Position numbers and translations under genes: made by a program | Source: CAYRFQ01 sp964423615 | GTDB lineage: Bacteria; Planctomycetota; Planctomycetia; Gemmatales; Gemmataceae | Length of the DNA stretch: 53,300 bases | Direction: 5' to 3' | NCBI GenBank assembly: GCA_964423615.1 | Contig: CAYRFQ010000047.1 | Location: 1-53,300, forward strand | Notes under the pieces: generated by a model | The model's database searches: none | What the model saw: the letters and a program-made list of their open reading frames with translations, nothing else | Told to the model about the DNA's origin: nothing | Shown here: in pieces, positions 35,054-44,683 of the stretch | How positions within the stretch are numbered: position 1 is the first letter of the stretch | Layout of the letters: each line of letters begins with the position of its first letter

Positions 35054-36976
35054 TTACCCTTCAGCGGGTTCCATTGTTGAATCGTTGGAGGGACTTTCGT
35101 TGGTTGGTTGGGTCATTGGTGCTTCGCCCGGACGCAGGACGAGAAAGACCAACCAAGCTAAAAAGACGATGACGAGGACGTTCAAGACCGATTGGATCGC
35201 CTGGATGAGGAACGATTCTCTTTGGACTGGACCAAAGCCAACGCCTACCCAAGCCGAGGGTAAAGCCGAATCGGGTGCTTCTCCGTAACCCGACTCGTTG
35301 TCCAGGGCTTCCAACTCCTTGCGCGTGAGTGGGACTCCATGAATTGGCAGAGCCGACGCCGGTCCGGCGGCACTGCCGCCAAGAAGTTTGTGCGAAGCTC
35401 CCGCCAAGACGACCTGGGAACTGTATGTGTTGACGTCTTTGGTCGTGTTTTCTGGGTAGAGGTTGGCGTTGATCGTGGATGGTCGCAAATAGAGGGTGAC
35501 GGCTTGTTTGGTCACCAGAGGTCCCAAAGAACACAATGCCAGGTCGGGATGGTTGGCGAGTGTGGTCTTCAATGGCGTCTGGGCCGCTGGTCCCTTGGGA
35601 AGGACGTCGAGTAGAACTCCGACATCACACTTCTGTTCTTCAATGGCGTCTAACAATTCCGAAGTGTTCTTGGCGACGAACACTTCTTTGCTGGGCACGT
35701 GGAAGATATCGTCAACGATCTTGAGGACACCTTTTCCCGCCGTCGCAGCAACACCGTACGTGAAGTCTTCGGTGAGTTCCCTGGTGGCGTTCTGTTTCGT
35801 TTGGATGATGTGAATGTCTCGAGCCGCAACGACTACGGCCGCTTCGAGACGTTCCTCGCGTTTGAGCCGTCCCGATTTTGACTCGCGGAAGAACTGCTCT
35901 GCCGCAACCAGGGCCAAACGGGCTTTTCCTCTGGAAACTTCATAGGCCGGGTCGGTCGTCTCGAGAGTTTCGATCCTGTGGACGGGAAAAGCTCCTTGAA
36001 GGATTTCCTTTGCGGATTCCAAAATGGATTGCATGTCCTCGGTGGAATCATAGGCGAGCACCAATTCGACCGGGCGTTGTTTGATCGGGATGCTCGTTTC
36101 GATCTTTTTCTCTTTGTGGAGCTTCGACAGAAAGTCTCGGGCGACTTTGGCAGGTGTTTGCCCTTTTTCTTCGACTTTGTAATTGAGATCCTGCATGGTC
36201 GAATTATCGATCAGGCCCGAAAGTTGCGTCAACGCTTTGCGAACGGCTTGCCCGTTGGGAGTGTCGTTGCGGACCAGGAAGGCCGCTTCATATTGCGGAT
36301 AGAAATTTTTGGAGTCTTCGAGGGTCACCAAGCTCTCCCGCCGAGCAACCCCATCGGTGGCAAACCCGACCATGGCATCGACCCGCCTTTCGGTGAGGGC
36401 TTTGACGCGTTCTTGGATGTCATCTTCCAGATAGGGGCTACTGCCGAGCGTCAATCCGTGAGCTTTTTCCAAAGACTTGAGGCCATCACGCATTCGGTGT
36501 CGATAGTTCCAAGGGCAGGCGATGCGTACGGTTCCGAGTTTCTTCAGGTCGGCAATCTCGTTGAGTTTTCGACTCCGTGCATCTCGTTCGAACACATAGA
36601 TTCGGTAGCCGTTGTCGAAACCGAGTGGAGGTAGCCATTCTATGTCGAGTTCTTGATACTGTTGTTCGAGTTTTTCCATGGCTCCTTTGGCTTGGGGGTC
36701 AATGCCAAGGAGGTTCATGGCGGTTCCGGTGTACTGAATGGCGACATCGATTTCGCCGTTACGGAGCTTGGAATGACTCGTGAAGGTTTCGGTCGTAGAA
36801 ACGACCGGCGCTACAGGAATCTCCTCTCCCTTGAGGAGCAAGACGGCCATGTGAGCCAGTATCTCTTGCTCGGCGAAGTCTTTGGCCCCAACGCGAACAC
36901 GAGAACTCGACCTCCCGCAGCCGCTCAACATCCCCAAAAGTCCCAGGGTCAGAAGTAGTATGCGTATCCGATTCAT
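35054..36976 (-). CDS. Membrane-tethered lipoprotein with ABC-type glycine-betaine-binding domain and a second binding-like domain
   Basis: 640 aa. The signal peptide has a lipobox (GMLSGC, Cys20). Residues about 27-290 resemble the OpuCC/OsmF/ProX substrate-binding family for betaine, choline or carnitine (VRVGAKDFAEQEILAHM, STTETFTSHSKLRNGEIDVAIQYTGTA). Residues about 310-560 look like a second periplasmic-binding lobe pair, with AYDSTEDMQSILESAKEIL and LRPSTINANLYPE. A helix (FLIQAIQSVLNVLVIVFLAWLVFLVL, about 588-613) then anchors the C-terminus. The ATG overlaps the TGA of the BCCT transporter gene by four bases, and GGAGG sits inside that gene, so the two are translated together. An ABC-type binding protein serving a BCCT carrier is unusual. 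No ABC ATPase or permease is present. Confidence 0.88.
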   Translation of the reverse strand: MNRIRILLLTLGLLGMLSGCGRSSSRVRVGAKDFAEQEILAHMAVLLLKGEEIPVAPVVSTTETFTSHSKLRNGEIDVAIQYTGTAMNLLGIDPQAKGAMEKLEQQYQELDIEWLPPLGFDNGYRIYVFERDARSRKLNEIADLKKLGTVRIACPWNYRHRMRDGLKSLEKAHGLTLGSSPYLEDDIQERVKALTERRVDAMVGFATDGVARRESLVTLEDSKNFYPQYEAAFLVRNDTPNGQAVRKALTQLSGLIDNSTMQDLNYKVEEKGQTPAKVARDFLSKLHKEKKIETSIPIKQRPVELVLAYDSTEDMQSILESAKEILQGAFPVHRIETLETTDPAYEVSRGKARLALVAAEQFFRESKSGRLKREERLEAAVVVAARDIHIIQTKQNATRELTEDFTYGVAATAGKGVLKIVDDIFHVPSKEVFVAKNTSELLDAIEEQKCDVGVLLDVLPKGPAAQTPLKTTLANHPDLALCSLGPLVTKQAVTLYLRPSTINANLYPENTTKDVNTYSSQVVLAGASHKLLGGSAAGPASALPIHGVPLTRKELEALDNESGYGEAPDSALPSAWVGVGFGPVQRESFLIQAIQSVLNVLVIVFLAWLVFLVLRPGEAPMTQPTNESPSNDSTMEPAEG

Positions 36977-38616
36977 GACTGCCCTCCTTCTGGGTTGGGT
37001 TGACCGTCTTGTTGGGAGCTTGGGGTCTCGGGATTTTCGCCTGAAGGTGGATTCGACTGTTGTTTGTCGGGTGGTGTATTTTCGACAGATTTTTGGATAC
37101 CTTTTTGGCCAACCACATCGACATCGGACCGGAGGACGCGGAGCAATCCGGCTACCTGCAGGTGCAAGATGAGTGTGAGTGGGATGGCGAAACTAATGGC
37201 TCCTGCTCGAACGACCTCGATATTTTTGGAGAGGACAAGCGCACCACCCAACCCCGCCAGAATGATGCCCCACGTCAACTTTTGGCTCGTTGGTGGGTTC
37301 ATGGAACCTTTACTGGTTAGCATTCCGAGTACAAAGGTCGCACTATCCACACTCGTCACCACAAAGATGTAGATCAAGATGACAGCCACTGTGGAGAGAA
37401 GAGCCGACATCGGCAATGTGTCGAACAGGGAGAACAGGGCTACCGTTACGTCTTCCTTGACAAGGTCTGCCAGTCCGCCTTCGCCATAGGTTTCTTCGTA
37501 GATCCCCATCCCTCCGAAGATCGCAAACCAAAAGAGAGAAAAGACAGTCGGTACAAACAGTACCCCGATGACGAACTCGCGAATCGTTCGGCCCTTGCTG
37601 ATCCTGGCAATGAAGATGCCCACGAACGGGGCCCAGGCGATCCACCACAAGAAATAGATCAACGTCCAAGAGCCGAACCAGGAGCTGAGTTGTCGGTAAG
37701 GATAGAGACGCAAAGTCATCCCTCCGAGGGAACTCGTGTAGTCTCCAATCGTCGTCACAAATCCGCGTAGTAGGAATGGCGTGGGACCAGTGAGCAATAC
37801 GAATAGCATGAGTAGCATGGCCAAGGCCATATTGATGTTGCTCAGGTACTGGATTCCCTTAGCTAACGACGTGGCGGCTGAACCCATGTAACTGAAGAAC
37901 AACAAGACCAAAAGTCCTATGGCCATCCAGTCAGAATTGAGAGGGACAAAGCCGGTTGCAACATGTAACCCGACGTGGAGTTGGAAGACTCCCATCGCCA
38001 AGGAACCAGCGACTCCAAAGGTGACGGCGAGGACGGCAATCAGATCTGCCAGGCCAGCGACAGGACCAACCCATTTTCCTCGAAAAGCGCTGCGAATGGG
38101 ACTCCCTGCCAGATAGGGCTCCCCTCGTCGATATCGAAAATAGGCAAGCACCAATGCGCCAATACAGTAGACGGCCCACGCGTGAAGGCCCCAGTGAAAA
38201 TTGGTAATGACAAGAGCCTGCCGAGCCGCCACCGGGCTTTTGGCAGTCCCAACCGGCGGGGAAGCATAGTGGGTCAACGGTTCAGCCACTCCCCAAAACA
38301 ACAGCCCAACTCCCATTCCCGCCGCGAACAACATCGCCAGCCACGAAACGGTCGAGAAATCGGGCTCGTCCTCTGGTTTACCCAGTTTCAGTTTCCCGTA
38401 GGGGCTGAGGGCAAGCACGATGCACAGTATCAAGAAGCCGGTAACCGACAGCATGAAAAACCAATCGAGAGTTGCGAAAGCTGATCCAGTGATGTCTTGG
38501 ATGGTGGCTGCGAACTGTTTGGGATACACAATTCCAAGAAAGGCAATAACAGCGCAGAACGGAACCGCAAGCTGGAATAATGTGATCCGTTGACGAGGTG
38601 TTTCGGCAGTTTTCAT
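36973..38616 (-). CDS. BCCT-family betaine/choline/carnitine transporter
   Basis: 547 aa with about twelve hydrophobic segments. The glycine stretch in the third core helix reads GMGVGLLFWGVAEPLTH (100-116); glycine at the last position of GMGxG is the form found in sodium-coupled betaine carriers, whereas proton-coupled or exchange members carry Asp there. The signature tryptophan motif is present (YFLWWIAWAP, Trp324, 325 and 328). A Pro/Gln/Asn-rich cytoplasmic tail (about 515-547) may sense osmotic state as the C-terminal domains of BetP-type carriers do. GAGGGG precedes the start. The family imports compatible solutes under osmotic stress. It is followed, with a 4-base overlap, by the binding-protein gene. 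Confidence 0.95.
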   Translation of the reverse strand: MKTAETPRQRITLFQLAVPFCAVIAFLGIVYPKQFAATIQDITGSAFATLDWFFMLSVTGFLILCIVLALSPYGKLKLGKPEDEPDFSTVSWLAMLFAAGMGVGLLFWGVAEPLTHYASPPVGTAKSPVAARQALVITNFHWGLHAWAVYCIGALVLAYFRYRRGEPYLAGSPIRSAFRGKWVGPVAGLADLIAVLAVTFGVAGSLAMGVFQLHVGLHVATGFVPLNSDWMAIGLLVLLFFSYMGSAATSLAKGIQYLSNINMALAMLLMLFVLLTGPTPFLLRGFVTTIGDYTSSLGGMTLRLYPYRQLSSWFGSWTLIYFLWWIAWAPFVGIFIARISKGRTIREFVIGVLFVPTVFSLFWFAIFGGMGIYEETYGEGGLADLVKEDVTVALFSLFDTLPMSALLSTVAVILIYIFVVTSVDSATFVLGMLTSKGSMNPPTSQKLTWGIILAGLGGALVLSKNIEVVRAGAISFAIPLTLILHLQVAGLLRVLRSDVDVVGQKGIQKSVENTPPDKQQSNPPSGENPETPSSQQDGQPNPEGGQS

Positions 38617-38801
38617 GACCCCTCACTGGTACCTGTTCATCACCGGATTCACAAAATGTAACCCAGTCGTCGGCAAAGCTATGTTCACAAGGAATTGAAA
38701 CCGTACGCCCTTTCTATCGGTCGAAGTTGTCTTTGACAAGTTCTCATCAAAACGACATCTCTCGAAACTATAAGTGGAGTCAGCCTTATCAATTATATCT
38801 T
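38617..38801 (-). other. Promoter region of the BCCT operon and 3' flank of the sulfatase
   Basis: This 185-bp A/T-richer spacer lies between the displaced end of the sulfatase reading frame and the BCCT start, both minus strand. No terminator hairpin was seen, so read-through from the sulfatase is possible. Confidence 0.35.
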
Positions 38802-40244
38802 TACTCTTTCACCTTGTATTGTTGGCGAAGTCGTCGCAACTCTCGCTTGTACTGTTGGATAGTTTGCGTGTATTGCGAATCATCATACCGGTTTTTTAGT
38901 TCCGAGGGGTCTTTTTTTAGATCGAAGAATTCCCAAGTTCAGTTTTTTCTCCGGGAAACGGATGAGCTTGTAGCGATGATCAGTGACGCCGTAATGAATG
39001 GGGACTCCATGCCCACCACTTTCGTAATAATGGTAATAGAACATTTTGCGCCAGTCCGCCGGTGTCTTACCGCGTAAGAGCGGAGTGAGTGACCGGCCTT
39101 GCATGTCTTCAGGAATCTTGGATCTGGCCATATCAAGAAAGGTTTCTGCGAAGTCCAGGTTCGAGACGATGGCGTCGTTCGTACTTCTGGGTGGAGTGAC
39201 TCCAAGCCAGCGGACCAGTAGGGGCGTGTGAAGGCTTTCGGTGTACATCCAGCGTTTATCGAACCAGCCGTGCTCACCCAGGTAGAAGCCCTGATCCGAG
39301 CTGTAGATCACGACGGTGTTTTTGGCCAATCCTGATTCGTCGAGATACTTGAGGAGCCGCCCGACGTTTTCGTCGACCGCCTTGACACAACGCAGATAGT
39401 TCTTCAGATATCGTTGATAATTCCAACGCGTACGTTCTTTGCCCGTTAGATTAGCTTTCTTCATGGCTTCGTTACGTGGACCGAAATGGGCATCCAGGAC
39501 CTTGAATTGTTTTGGTGTGAGCTTACTGGAAAACCGGAACATCAAACGACGTGGTCCCATGTGCTCGGCTATTCCCATCTTATGGCGGGCTGCTGCTTTC
39601 CTGGTGGCATAGTCGTCGAAGAGTGTTGGAGGTTCGGGTATCTTGACGTTATCCAGATATTTGAGGTGTCGGATCGCGGGTTCCCATGTGCCGTGTGGGG
39701 CCTTGTGGTGGCACATGAGAAAGAAAGGCTTTTTTTTATCACGTTGTTCTAACCATTCCAAGGTTCGATCGGTGATAATGTCGGTCGTGTAGCCGGTATG
39801 TTTGATGTCCTTTCCATTAGTAAAGAAGACTGGGTTATAATAACGCCCCTGTCCCTTGAGGACTTCGTAATGATCGAATCCGGTAGGCGTCGAATGTAGA
39901 TGCCATTTGTCAATCATCGCGGTGTGGTATCCGGCCTGCCGCATTAGTTTCGCGACGGTTTGTTGGGAGCCGTCGAACTTTCCTCTGTTACTGAGCTGAC
40001 CATTAATGTGGGAATACTTGCCAGTTAGCACAACGGCACGGGATGGAGCACAGATCGAGTTGGTGACGAGGCAGTTAGGAAATAATATGCCCTCCTTGGC
40101 GAGTCGATCGATGTGCGGCGTTGGGGCGATCTTCGCCAACGGTCCGCCGTACGCCGAGATCGCTTTGATGGCGTGATCATCACTAAAGATCAAAATGATA
40201 TTTGGTCTAGTGTTCTCGGCATGGACTACGTTTGGAAGACACAC
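38802..40244 (-). pseudogene. Sulfatase with a C-terminal frameshift (possibly also a damaged signal peptide)
   Basis: The open frame 38883-40244 encodes 453 aa of a type-I sulfatase: NIILIFSDDH with the metal-binding Asp pair (22-23), the formylglycine motif CAPSR (65-69), GKYSH, and YSSDQGFYLGEHGW. Near 38935 the frame leaves the family pattern and ends as LGTKKPV. One base over (ignoring one T) the DNA reads WEFFDLKKDPSELKNRYDD and continues to a stop at 38802, which is the normal sulfatase C-terminus. So a single-base insertion has truncated it, or the assembly has an error. The start is also odd: the frame opens at GTG 40244 in mid signal peptide (VCLPNVVHAEN), while a plausible signal start (GTG 40285) lies in another frame. 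Such enzymes remove sulfate from polysaccharides. Confidence 0.8.
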
Positions 40245-40461
40245 CAGAACGAACCAACTGCGTAACTCCTATTCTTTTGATTCACTTTGGTCTTTTCCGA
40301 AGGTCGCTCTTGCTCGTTAAATTTCTCTGTTCCTTGAACAAAAAACTGGCTCGGTGTGCCATTTAAACCTGCTCTTGAATCAGAGCTTCTGTAATCTAAG
40401 AGAGAGGCCTGAGAGGAAGGTCCAAGGCAGGCAAAAAAATGCAAGCTCAGGGGCAGACAGC

Positions 40462-42756
40462 ATGAGGAACATCGAGGAGACTTACCGAACCGCCCTCGGG
40501 CATCAACATTCAGGACAGCTCGCGTTGGCCGAGCAACTCTACCGCCAAATTCTCCAAAGCAAGCCATCGCAAACCGATGTTTGGTATCAGCTGGGCACTC
40601 TTTTCTGCCAAAAAGGTCAATTCGCGGATGGAGCGAGGTGTTTTCAAGAGACCATCCGTCTGGGAAGAAGAGATTTTCGCTTGTACGGCAACCTCGGGGC
40701 AGTCTACGCCATGTTGGGCCAACCAGAGGAAGCCGTCCTTTGGCACCGCCGAGCCTTGGAATTGAATCCCAACTACGCCGAGGGACATATCAATCTTGGT
40801 AATGCTCTCGGGCGACAAGGGAAGATCGAAGAAGCCGCTGCCTGTTACAGGCGAGGCTTAGAATTGAGTTCTCTCAATTCGAGAAATGAAAGCATCGCTT
40901 TGTTGAACCTTGGCCACGCATTGAGAAACCTGGGCCAACTGCAAGAAGCTGCCGCGAGTTATCGACGCTTTGTCGAGTTGAATCCGAAGAGCGCGGAAGG
41001 ACATAGCAGTTTGGGAAGTGTCTTTTTGAAACAAGGTAAGGCCGAAGAGGCCGCTGCCAGTTACCGGACAGTTCTGGAACTGAGCCCGAACGAACCGGAG
41101 GCGCACAACAATTTGGGTGTCGCCTTGATGGATCAGGAGCAGACCGAAGAAGCCCTCAAATGCTTCCAACATGCGTGTCGACTCCAGCCTGACTACCCGG
41201 AAGCTCTGAACAATCTTGGAAACGCGCACCGCCACCAGGGCAACTACGAGGAAGCGATTGCCACTTTCCATCGAGTTCTCGCATCTCACCCAAATCACGT
41301 CCGAGCCTACAACAACTTGGGAGCGGCTCTTCTGGCTTTGCATCGCTACGATGAAGCCTGTGTTTGCCTTCGTCGGGCGCAAGAACTCCAACCTGATTGG
41401 CCGGAGACTTACCTCGACTTGGGGAATGGGTTCAAAGCTCAGGGGTTGGGACAGGAAGCGATCGGCTGTTATCGTCGGGCCTTGGAATTAGCCCCCAACT
41501 ACCACGAAGTTACAAGTCCGATGCTTTTCGCCTTGTGGAGCACTCCTGGGTTCGACCTGGCCGCGATTGCCGAAGAACACCGACGTTGGGAGCAAAGGTA
41601 TGTCGTGCCGCTCCACAAAAAAAACGGTGCTTATCCGAACGAGCGCAGTCCCGAAAAACGGTTGCGGGTCGGCTACGTGTCGCCGGATTTTCGCGAACAC
41701 GTCGTTGGTCGCAACGTGTTGCCGCTTTTGCGGGAACACGACCGTGAACAAGTCGAAGTCGTTTGTTACTCGAATGGGAACAAGCCAGATTCGTTGACGG
41801 TCCGGTTCCAGGAAATTGCGGATCTCTGGCGGAATATTCGGGGAGTCTCCGACGAACGCGTGGCCGAACTTGTCCGTGAGGACCAGATTGACATTCTCGT
41901 GGACCTCGCGTTGCACACAGCCGGCAATCGCTTGTTGACCTTCGCAAGCAAGCCAGCTCCCGTACAGGTCACGTTTGCGGGGTATCCGGGGACGACAGGA
42001 ATGACGGCAATCGACTATCGGTTGACAGACCCGTACCTGGATCCTCCAGGAGAGGATGAGAGCCACTACGCCGAAAAAACGATCCGCCTGCCGCATAGCT
42101 ATTGGTGTTACGAACCCAACGGAGACGAACCGGAAGTCGGTCCTTTGCCGGCTTTGGAGCGGGGCAAGATTACGTTCGGATGTTTGAACAATCCGAGCAA
42201 AATCAACGCTGGAGTGATCCGAGCGTGGAGTCGTGTTCTCCGAGGAGTTCCAGAGTCGGAACTGTTAGTGTTGTGTAACTCCGAATCACAACGCCAAAGG
42301 ATGTTGGACGTGTTGAAGAATGAAGGAGTCGAGAAAAGCCGGTTGCGGACAACAGGCCGAGTGCCGCGAAAAGAGTACTTGGCTTTGTACAACCAGATCG
42401 ACATTGGCCTGGATACGTTGCCGTACAACGGGCATACGACAAGCCTGGAAGGTTTCTGGATGGGCGTTCCCTTGGTCAGCCAACGCGGTTCGACACTTGT
42501 TGGTCGAGCTGGGTTGGGCCACCTGACGAATCTGGGGCTTGCAGAACTGGTGGGCCAGAACGAAGACGAGTTTGTCCGGATTGCTATTGGTTTGGCCACG
42601 GATTTGCCGCGTCTCCAAGACTTACGTGTTGGAATGCGGGAGCGGATGAAGGCTTCTCCTTTGATGGATGTCGTTGGCTTCACACGAGGTATTGAAGCCG
42701 CTTACCGAGAAATGTGGAAGCGGTGGTGTGAGTCGGAGTTGAGAGTTGAGGGTTGA
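40462..42756 (+). CDS. TPR protein with O-GlcNAc-transferase-like (GT41) C-terminal domain
   Basis: 764 aa from ATG 40462 (AGGGG about 9 bases upstream); the 36-residue extension from 40354 is not supported. Residues about 1-385 hold roughly eleven TPR units of 34 residues (for example NYAEGHINLGNALGRQGKIE). The C-terminal half has the GT41 features: GYVSPDFREHVVGRN, VTFAGYPGTTGM, FGCLNNPSKIN and DIGLDTLPYNGHTT followed by EGFWMGVPLV. Related eukaryotic OGT and SPINDLY proteins attach GlcNAc or fucose to Ser/Thr; bacterial members glycosylate proteins such as flagellins or adhesins. No signal peptide is present, so it acts in the cytoplasm. The sugar donor and target are unknown; the giant surface protein nearby is one possible client only by proximity. 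Confidence 0.93.
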   Translation: MRNIEETYRTALGHQHSGQLALAEQLYRQILQSKPSQTDVWYQLGTLFCQKGQFADGARCFQETIRLGRRDFRLYGNLGAVYAMLGQPEEAVLWHRRALELNPNYAEGHINLGNALGRQGKIEEAAACYRRGLELSSLNSRNESIALLNLGHALRNLGQLQEAAASYRRFVELNPKSAEGHSSLGSVFLKQGKAEEAAASYRTVLELSPNEPEAHNNLGVALMDQEQTEEALKCFQHACRLQPDYPEALNNLGNAHRHQGNYEEAIATFHRVLASHPNHVRAYNNLGAALLALHRYDEACVCLRRAQELQPDWPETYLDLGNGFKAQGLGQEAIGCYRRALELAPNYHEVTSPMLFALWSTPGFDLAAIAEEHRRWEQRYVVPLHKKNGAYPNERSPEKRLRVGYVSPDFREHVVGRNVLPLLREHDREQVEVVCYSNGNKPDSLTVRFQEIADLWRNIRGVSDERVAELVREDQIDILVDLALHTAGNRLLTFASKPAPVQVTFAGYPGTTGMTAIDYRLTDPYLDPPGEDESHYAEKTIRLPHSYWCYEPNGDEPEVGPLPALERGKITFGCLNNPSKINAGVIRAWSRVLRGVPESELLVLCNSESQRQRMLDVLKNEGVEKSRLRTTGRVPRKEYLALYNQIDIGLDTLPYNGHTTSLEGFWMGVPLVSQRGSTLVGRAGLGHLTNLGLAELVGQNEDEFVRIAIGLATDLPRLQDLRVGMRERMKASPLMDVVGFTRGIEAAYREMWKRWCESELRVEG

Positions 42757-42958
42757 GAGCCAAAAGACAACAAGGATGCCCGAGACAGAGCCTGGTCGTT
42801 TCCCCTGGCGCGGCCCAAAATAACACTTCGCGACAGTTTCGTCCTGCCCGACTCACCACCGCAACTATGTGAGGGCAAGAAGTTTAACCCTCTGGTCAGG
42901 TGCCCTTGAAATGCTCTGGAATCGATGGATGGTTCACCAAAACGACAGTGACGGTTGG

Positions 42959-43222
42959 CTACCTTAAAGCTTCTTCCAAAGCCAACGTTAACGTTTTGCG
43001 GCTTTTGGCGAACGTGCTGTGGATAGCCGGCAAACCGCCCTGGATAGTAGCTTGTGATTTCTCGGCGACTTGGTAGATGATGTTTTGGTTTTGCAAGACC
43101 GGTTCGGTGGCCAAAAAGGGTGTGGGTCGATCGAATTGCTCGTGAAGAGATTGTTCGCGAAGTCTGGAATTTTCGGTGCGTTGTTTGTCTTTGCCAGTCG
43201 TTTGGGGTATTGTAGCGTTCAC
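42959..43222 (-). CDS. Small hypothetical protein
   Basis: 87 aa from GTG 43222, with AGGAG 8 bases upstream. The composition is protein-like, polar and helical (TTGKDKQRTENSRLREQSLHE, then NQNIIYQVAEKSQATIQGG and FAKSRKTLTLALEEAL), with no signal peptide or membrane helix. It is divergent from the kinase gene that starts 177 bp away at 43399 and converges on the TPR/GT41 gene. The family is not recognised. Confidence is moderate because the gene is short, but the ribosome site and residue content argue against chance. Confidence 0.6.
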   Translation of the reverse strand: MNATIPQTTGKDKQRTENSRLREQSLHEQFDRPTPFLATEPVLQNQNIIYQVAEKSQATIQGGLPAIHSTFAKSRKTLTLALEEALR

Positions 43223-43398
43223 TCGAAATCTCCTGGTTGAGCGAATTGGAAAGGTTGTTAAGTTCTTCCAAAATCGCACAAAACACGGAGATTTCGAGTT
43301 CTTTTCATCAAAACCAGCACAACAGCCAAAAATGTTCGCTTATTTTAGGACTAGATGACACAACGGACCTTTATTTCGGTGAGCCGACGGTTCCAACC

Positions 43399-44649
43399 AT
43401 GGACGAAGTAGCTCCCAAAAAACGATCTTCCGATGATCCCCAAGCTGAAGAAGAAAAACTGGGACACGCCCTGGTTGCGCGCGGGTTGATCACGCGCGAG
43501 GAGGTGACTTGGTGTCGAGAGGGCGAGCACAAGTCTGTCGGCCCAGAAGCGTTCCTCAAACGGCTCGTCAAAGGGGGGTACCTGACGAAAACGCAAGCGA
43601 GACGAGTGGCTCTGGAAGCCAAAGAACTGCTCAACCAACAAATTCCTGGCTTCCAGCTCCTGGAAAAGCTAGGCCAGGGAGCGATGGGAATTGTCTACAA
43701 AGCTCGGCAAGTGAGTATGGATCGATACGTGGCTGTGAAGATCCTTCATCCTCGATTTGCCTCGAATGACGGCTTCATCGAACGGTTCACACGCGAGGCG
43801 CATCTCGCTGCCAAGTTTAGCAGTAACAACGTTGTCCAGGCCATCGATGTGGGGTCTGCGGGACCGCTTCATTATTTTGTGATGGAGTACGTCCCGGGGA
43901 CAACGATCAAGGATGAAATCGAAAGTAAAAAGAGACAGTTCAACGAAGAAGATGCTCTCGACATCGTGCTCCAAATCGCCCAGGCTCTTCGACAAGCTCA
44001 CCGTCGCAACCTTATTCATCGCGACATCAAACCGGCGAACATTATGTTGGCCAAGGATGGGATCGCCAAACTCGCCGACCTGGGAATTGCCCGGGAAACG
44101 AACGATCGCGTGCTGGCACGTGCCGAAAAAGGCCTCACGATCGGGACGCCGTATTACATTGCTCCCGAACAAATCCGGGGTATGGAGGATATCGACAGCC
44201 GTGCCGACATTTACTCTCTCGGGGCCACGCTTTACCACATGGTCACGGGTCAGCCTCCCTTTCCAGGGAGCAACAAGCAAGACGTCCTTCGGGCCCATCT
44301 GAAAAAGCAACTCACTCCGCCCGATCACATCAACCCTAAACTTTCTTCCGGCCTGGGTGAAGTCATCGAGTGGATGCTCCAAAAAGATCGCGAACTTCGC
44401 TACCAAACTCCGGACGATTTGATCATCGATTTGGAATGTTTGCTCAATGGCGAGCCGCCCAAACTGGCACGGGAAAAATTTTCACTGGCCAGTCTCCAAG
44501 AACTCACCGAGGGTGAGGAGGACGAAGAACTCGAAGAACTCGAACCCCTCGAAGAACACAACCTCAATGCCGTTGTCTGGATCACCCTTCTGGCTGGGTT
44601 GCTCGCGTTGAGTCTTGTGGGGAATATCGTTCAGTTTTTCTTGAAATGA
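43399..44649 (+). CDS. Membrane-anchored Hanks-type Ser/Thr protein kinase
   Basis: 416 aa from ATG 43399 (MDEVAPKKRSS); the frame from 43237 includes an unlikely extension. An N-terminal domain (about 18-78, LGHALVARGLITREEV to VKGGYLTKTQARRVALEAKELL) resembles the small N-terminal domain of type II secretion ATPases and is common in planctomycete kinases. The kinase domain has the loop GQGAMGIVYKA, Lys114 (VAVKIL), Asp209 (HRDIKPAN), DLG instead of DFG (227-229) and APEQIRG. An acidic segment (EGEEDEELEELEPLEEH) precedes one C-terminal helix (AVVWITLLAGLLALSLVGNIVQFFL). DLG is seen in active bacterial kinases, so activity is likely. Targets are unknown; no sigma factor gene is adjacent. Confidence 0.92.
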   Translation: MDEVAPKKRSSDDPQAEEEKLGHALVARGLITREEVTWCREGEHKSVGPEAFLKRLVKGGYLTKTQARRVALEAKELLNQQIPGFQLLEKLGQGAMGIVYKARQVSMDRYVAVKILHPRFASNDGFIERFTREAHLAAKFSSNNVVQAIDVGSAGPLHYFVMEYVPGTTIKDEIESKKRQFNEEDALDIVLQIAQALRQAHRRNLIHRDIKPANIMLAKDGIAKLADLGIARETNDRVLARAEKGLTIGTPYYIAPEQIRGMEDIDSRADIYSLGATLYHMVTGQPPFPGSNKQDVLRAHLKKQLTPPDHINPKLSSGLGEVIEWMLQKDRELRYQTPDDLIIDLECLLNGEPPKLAREKFSLASLQELTEGEEDEELEELEPLEEHNLNAVVWITLLAGLLALSLVGNIVQFFLK

Positions 44650-44683
44650 ACTTCCGAGCCGTTGGTTGTGACGTGGGTGTGCC

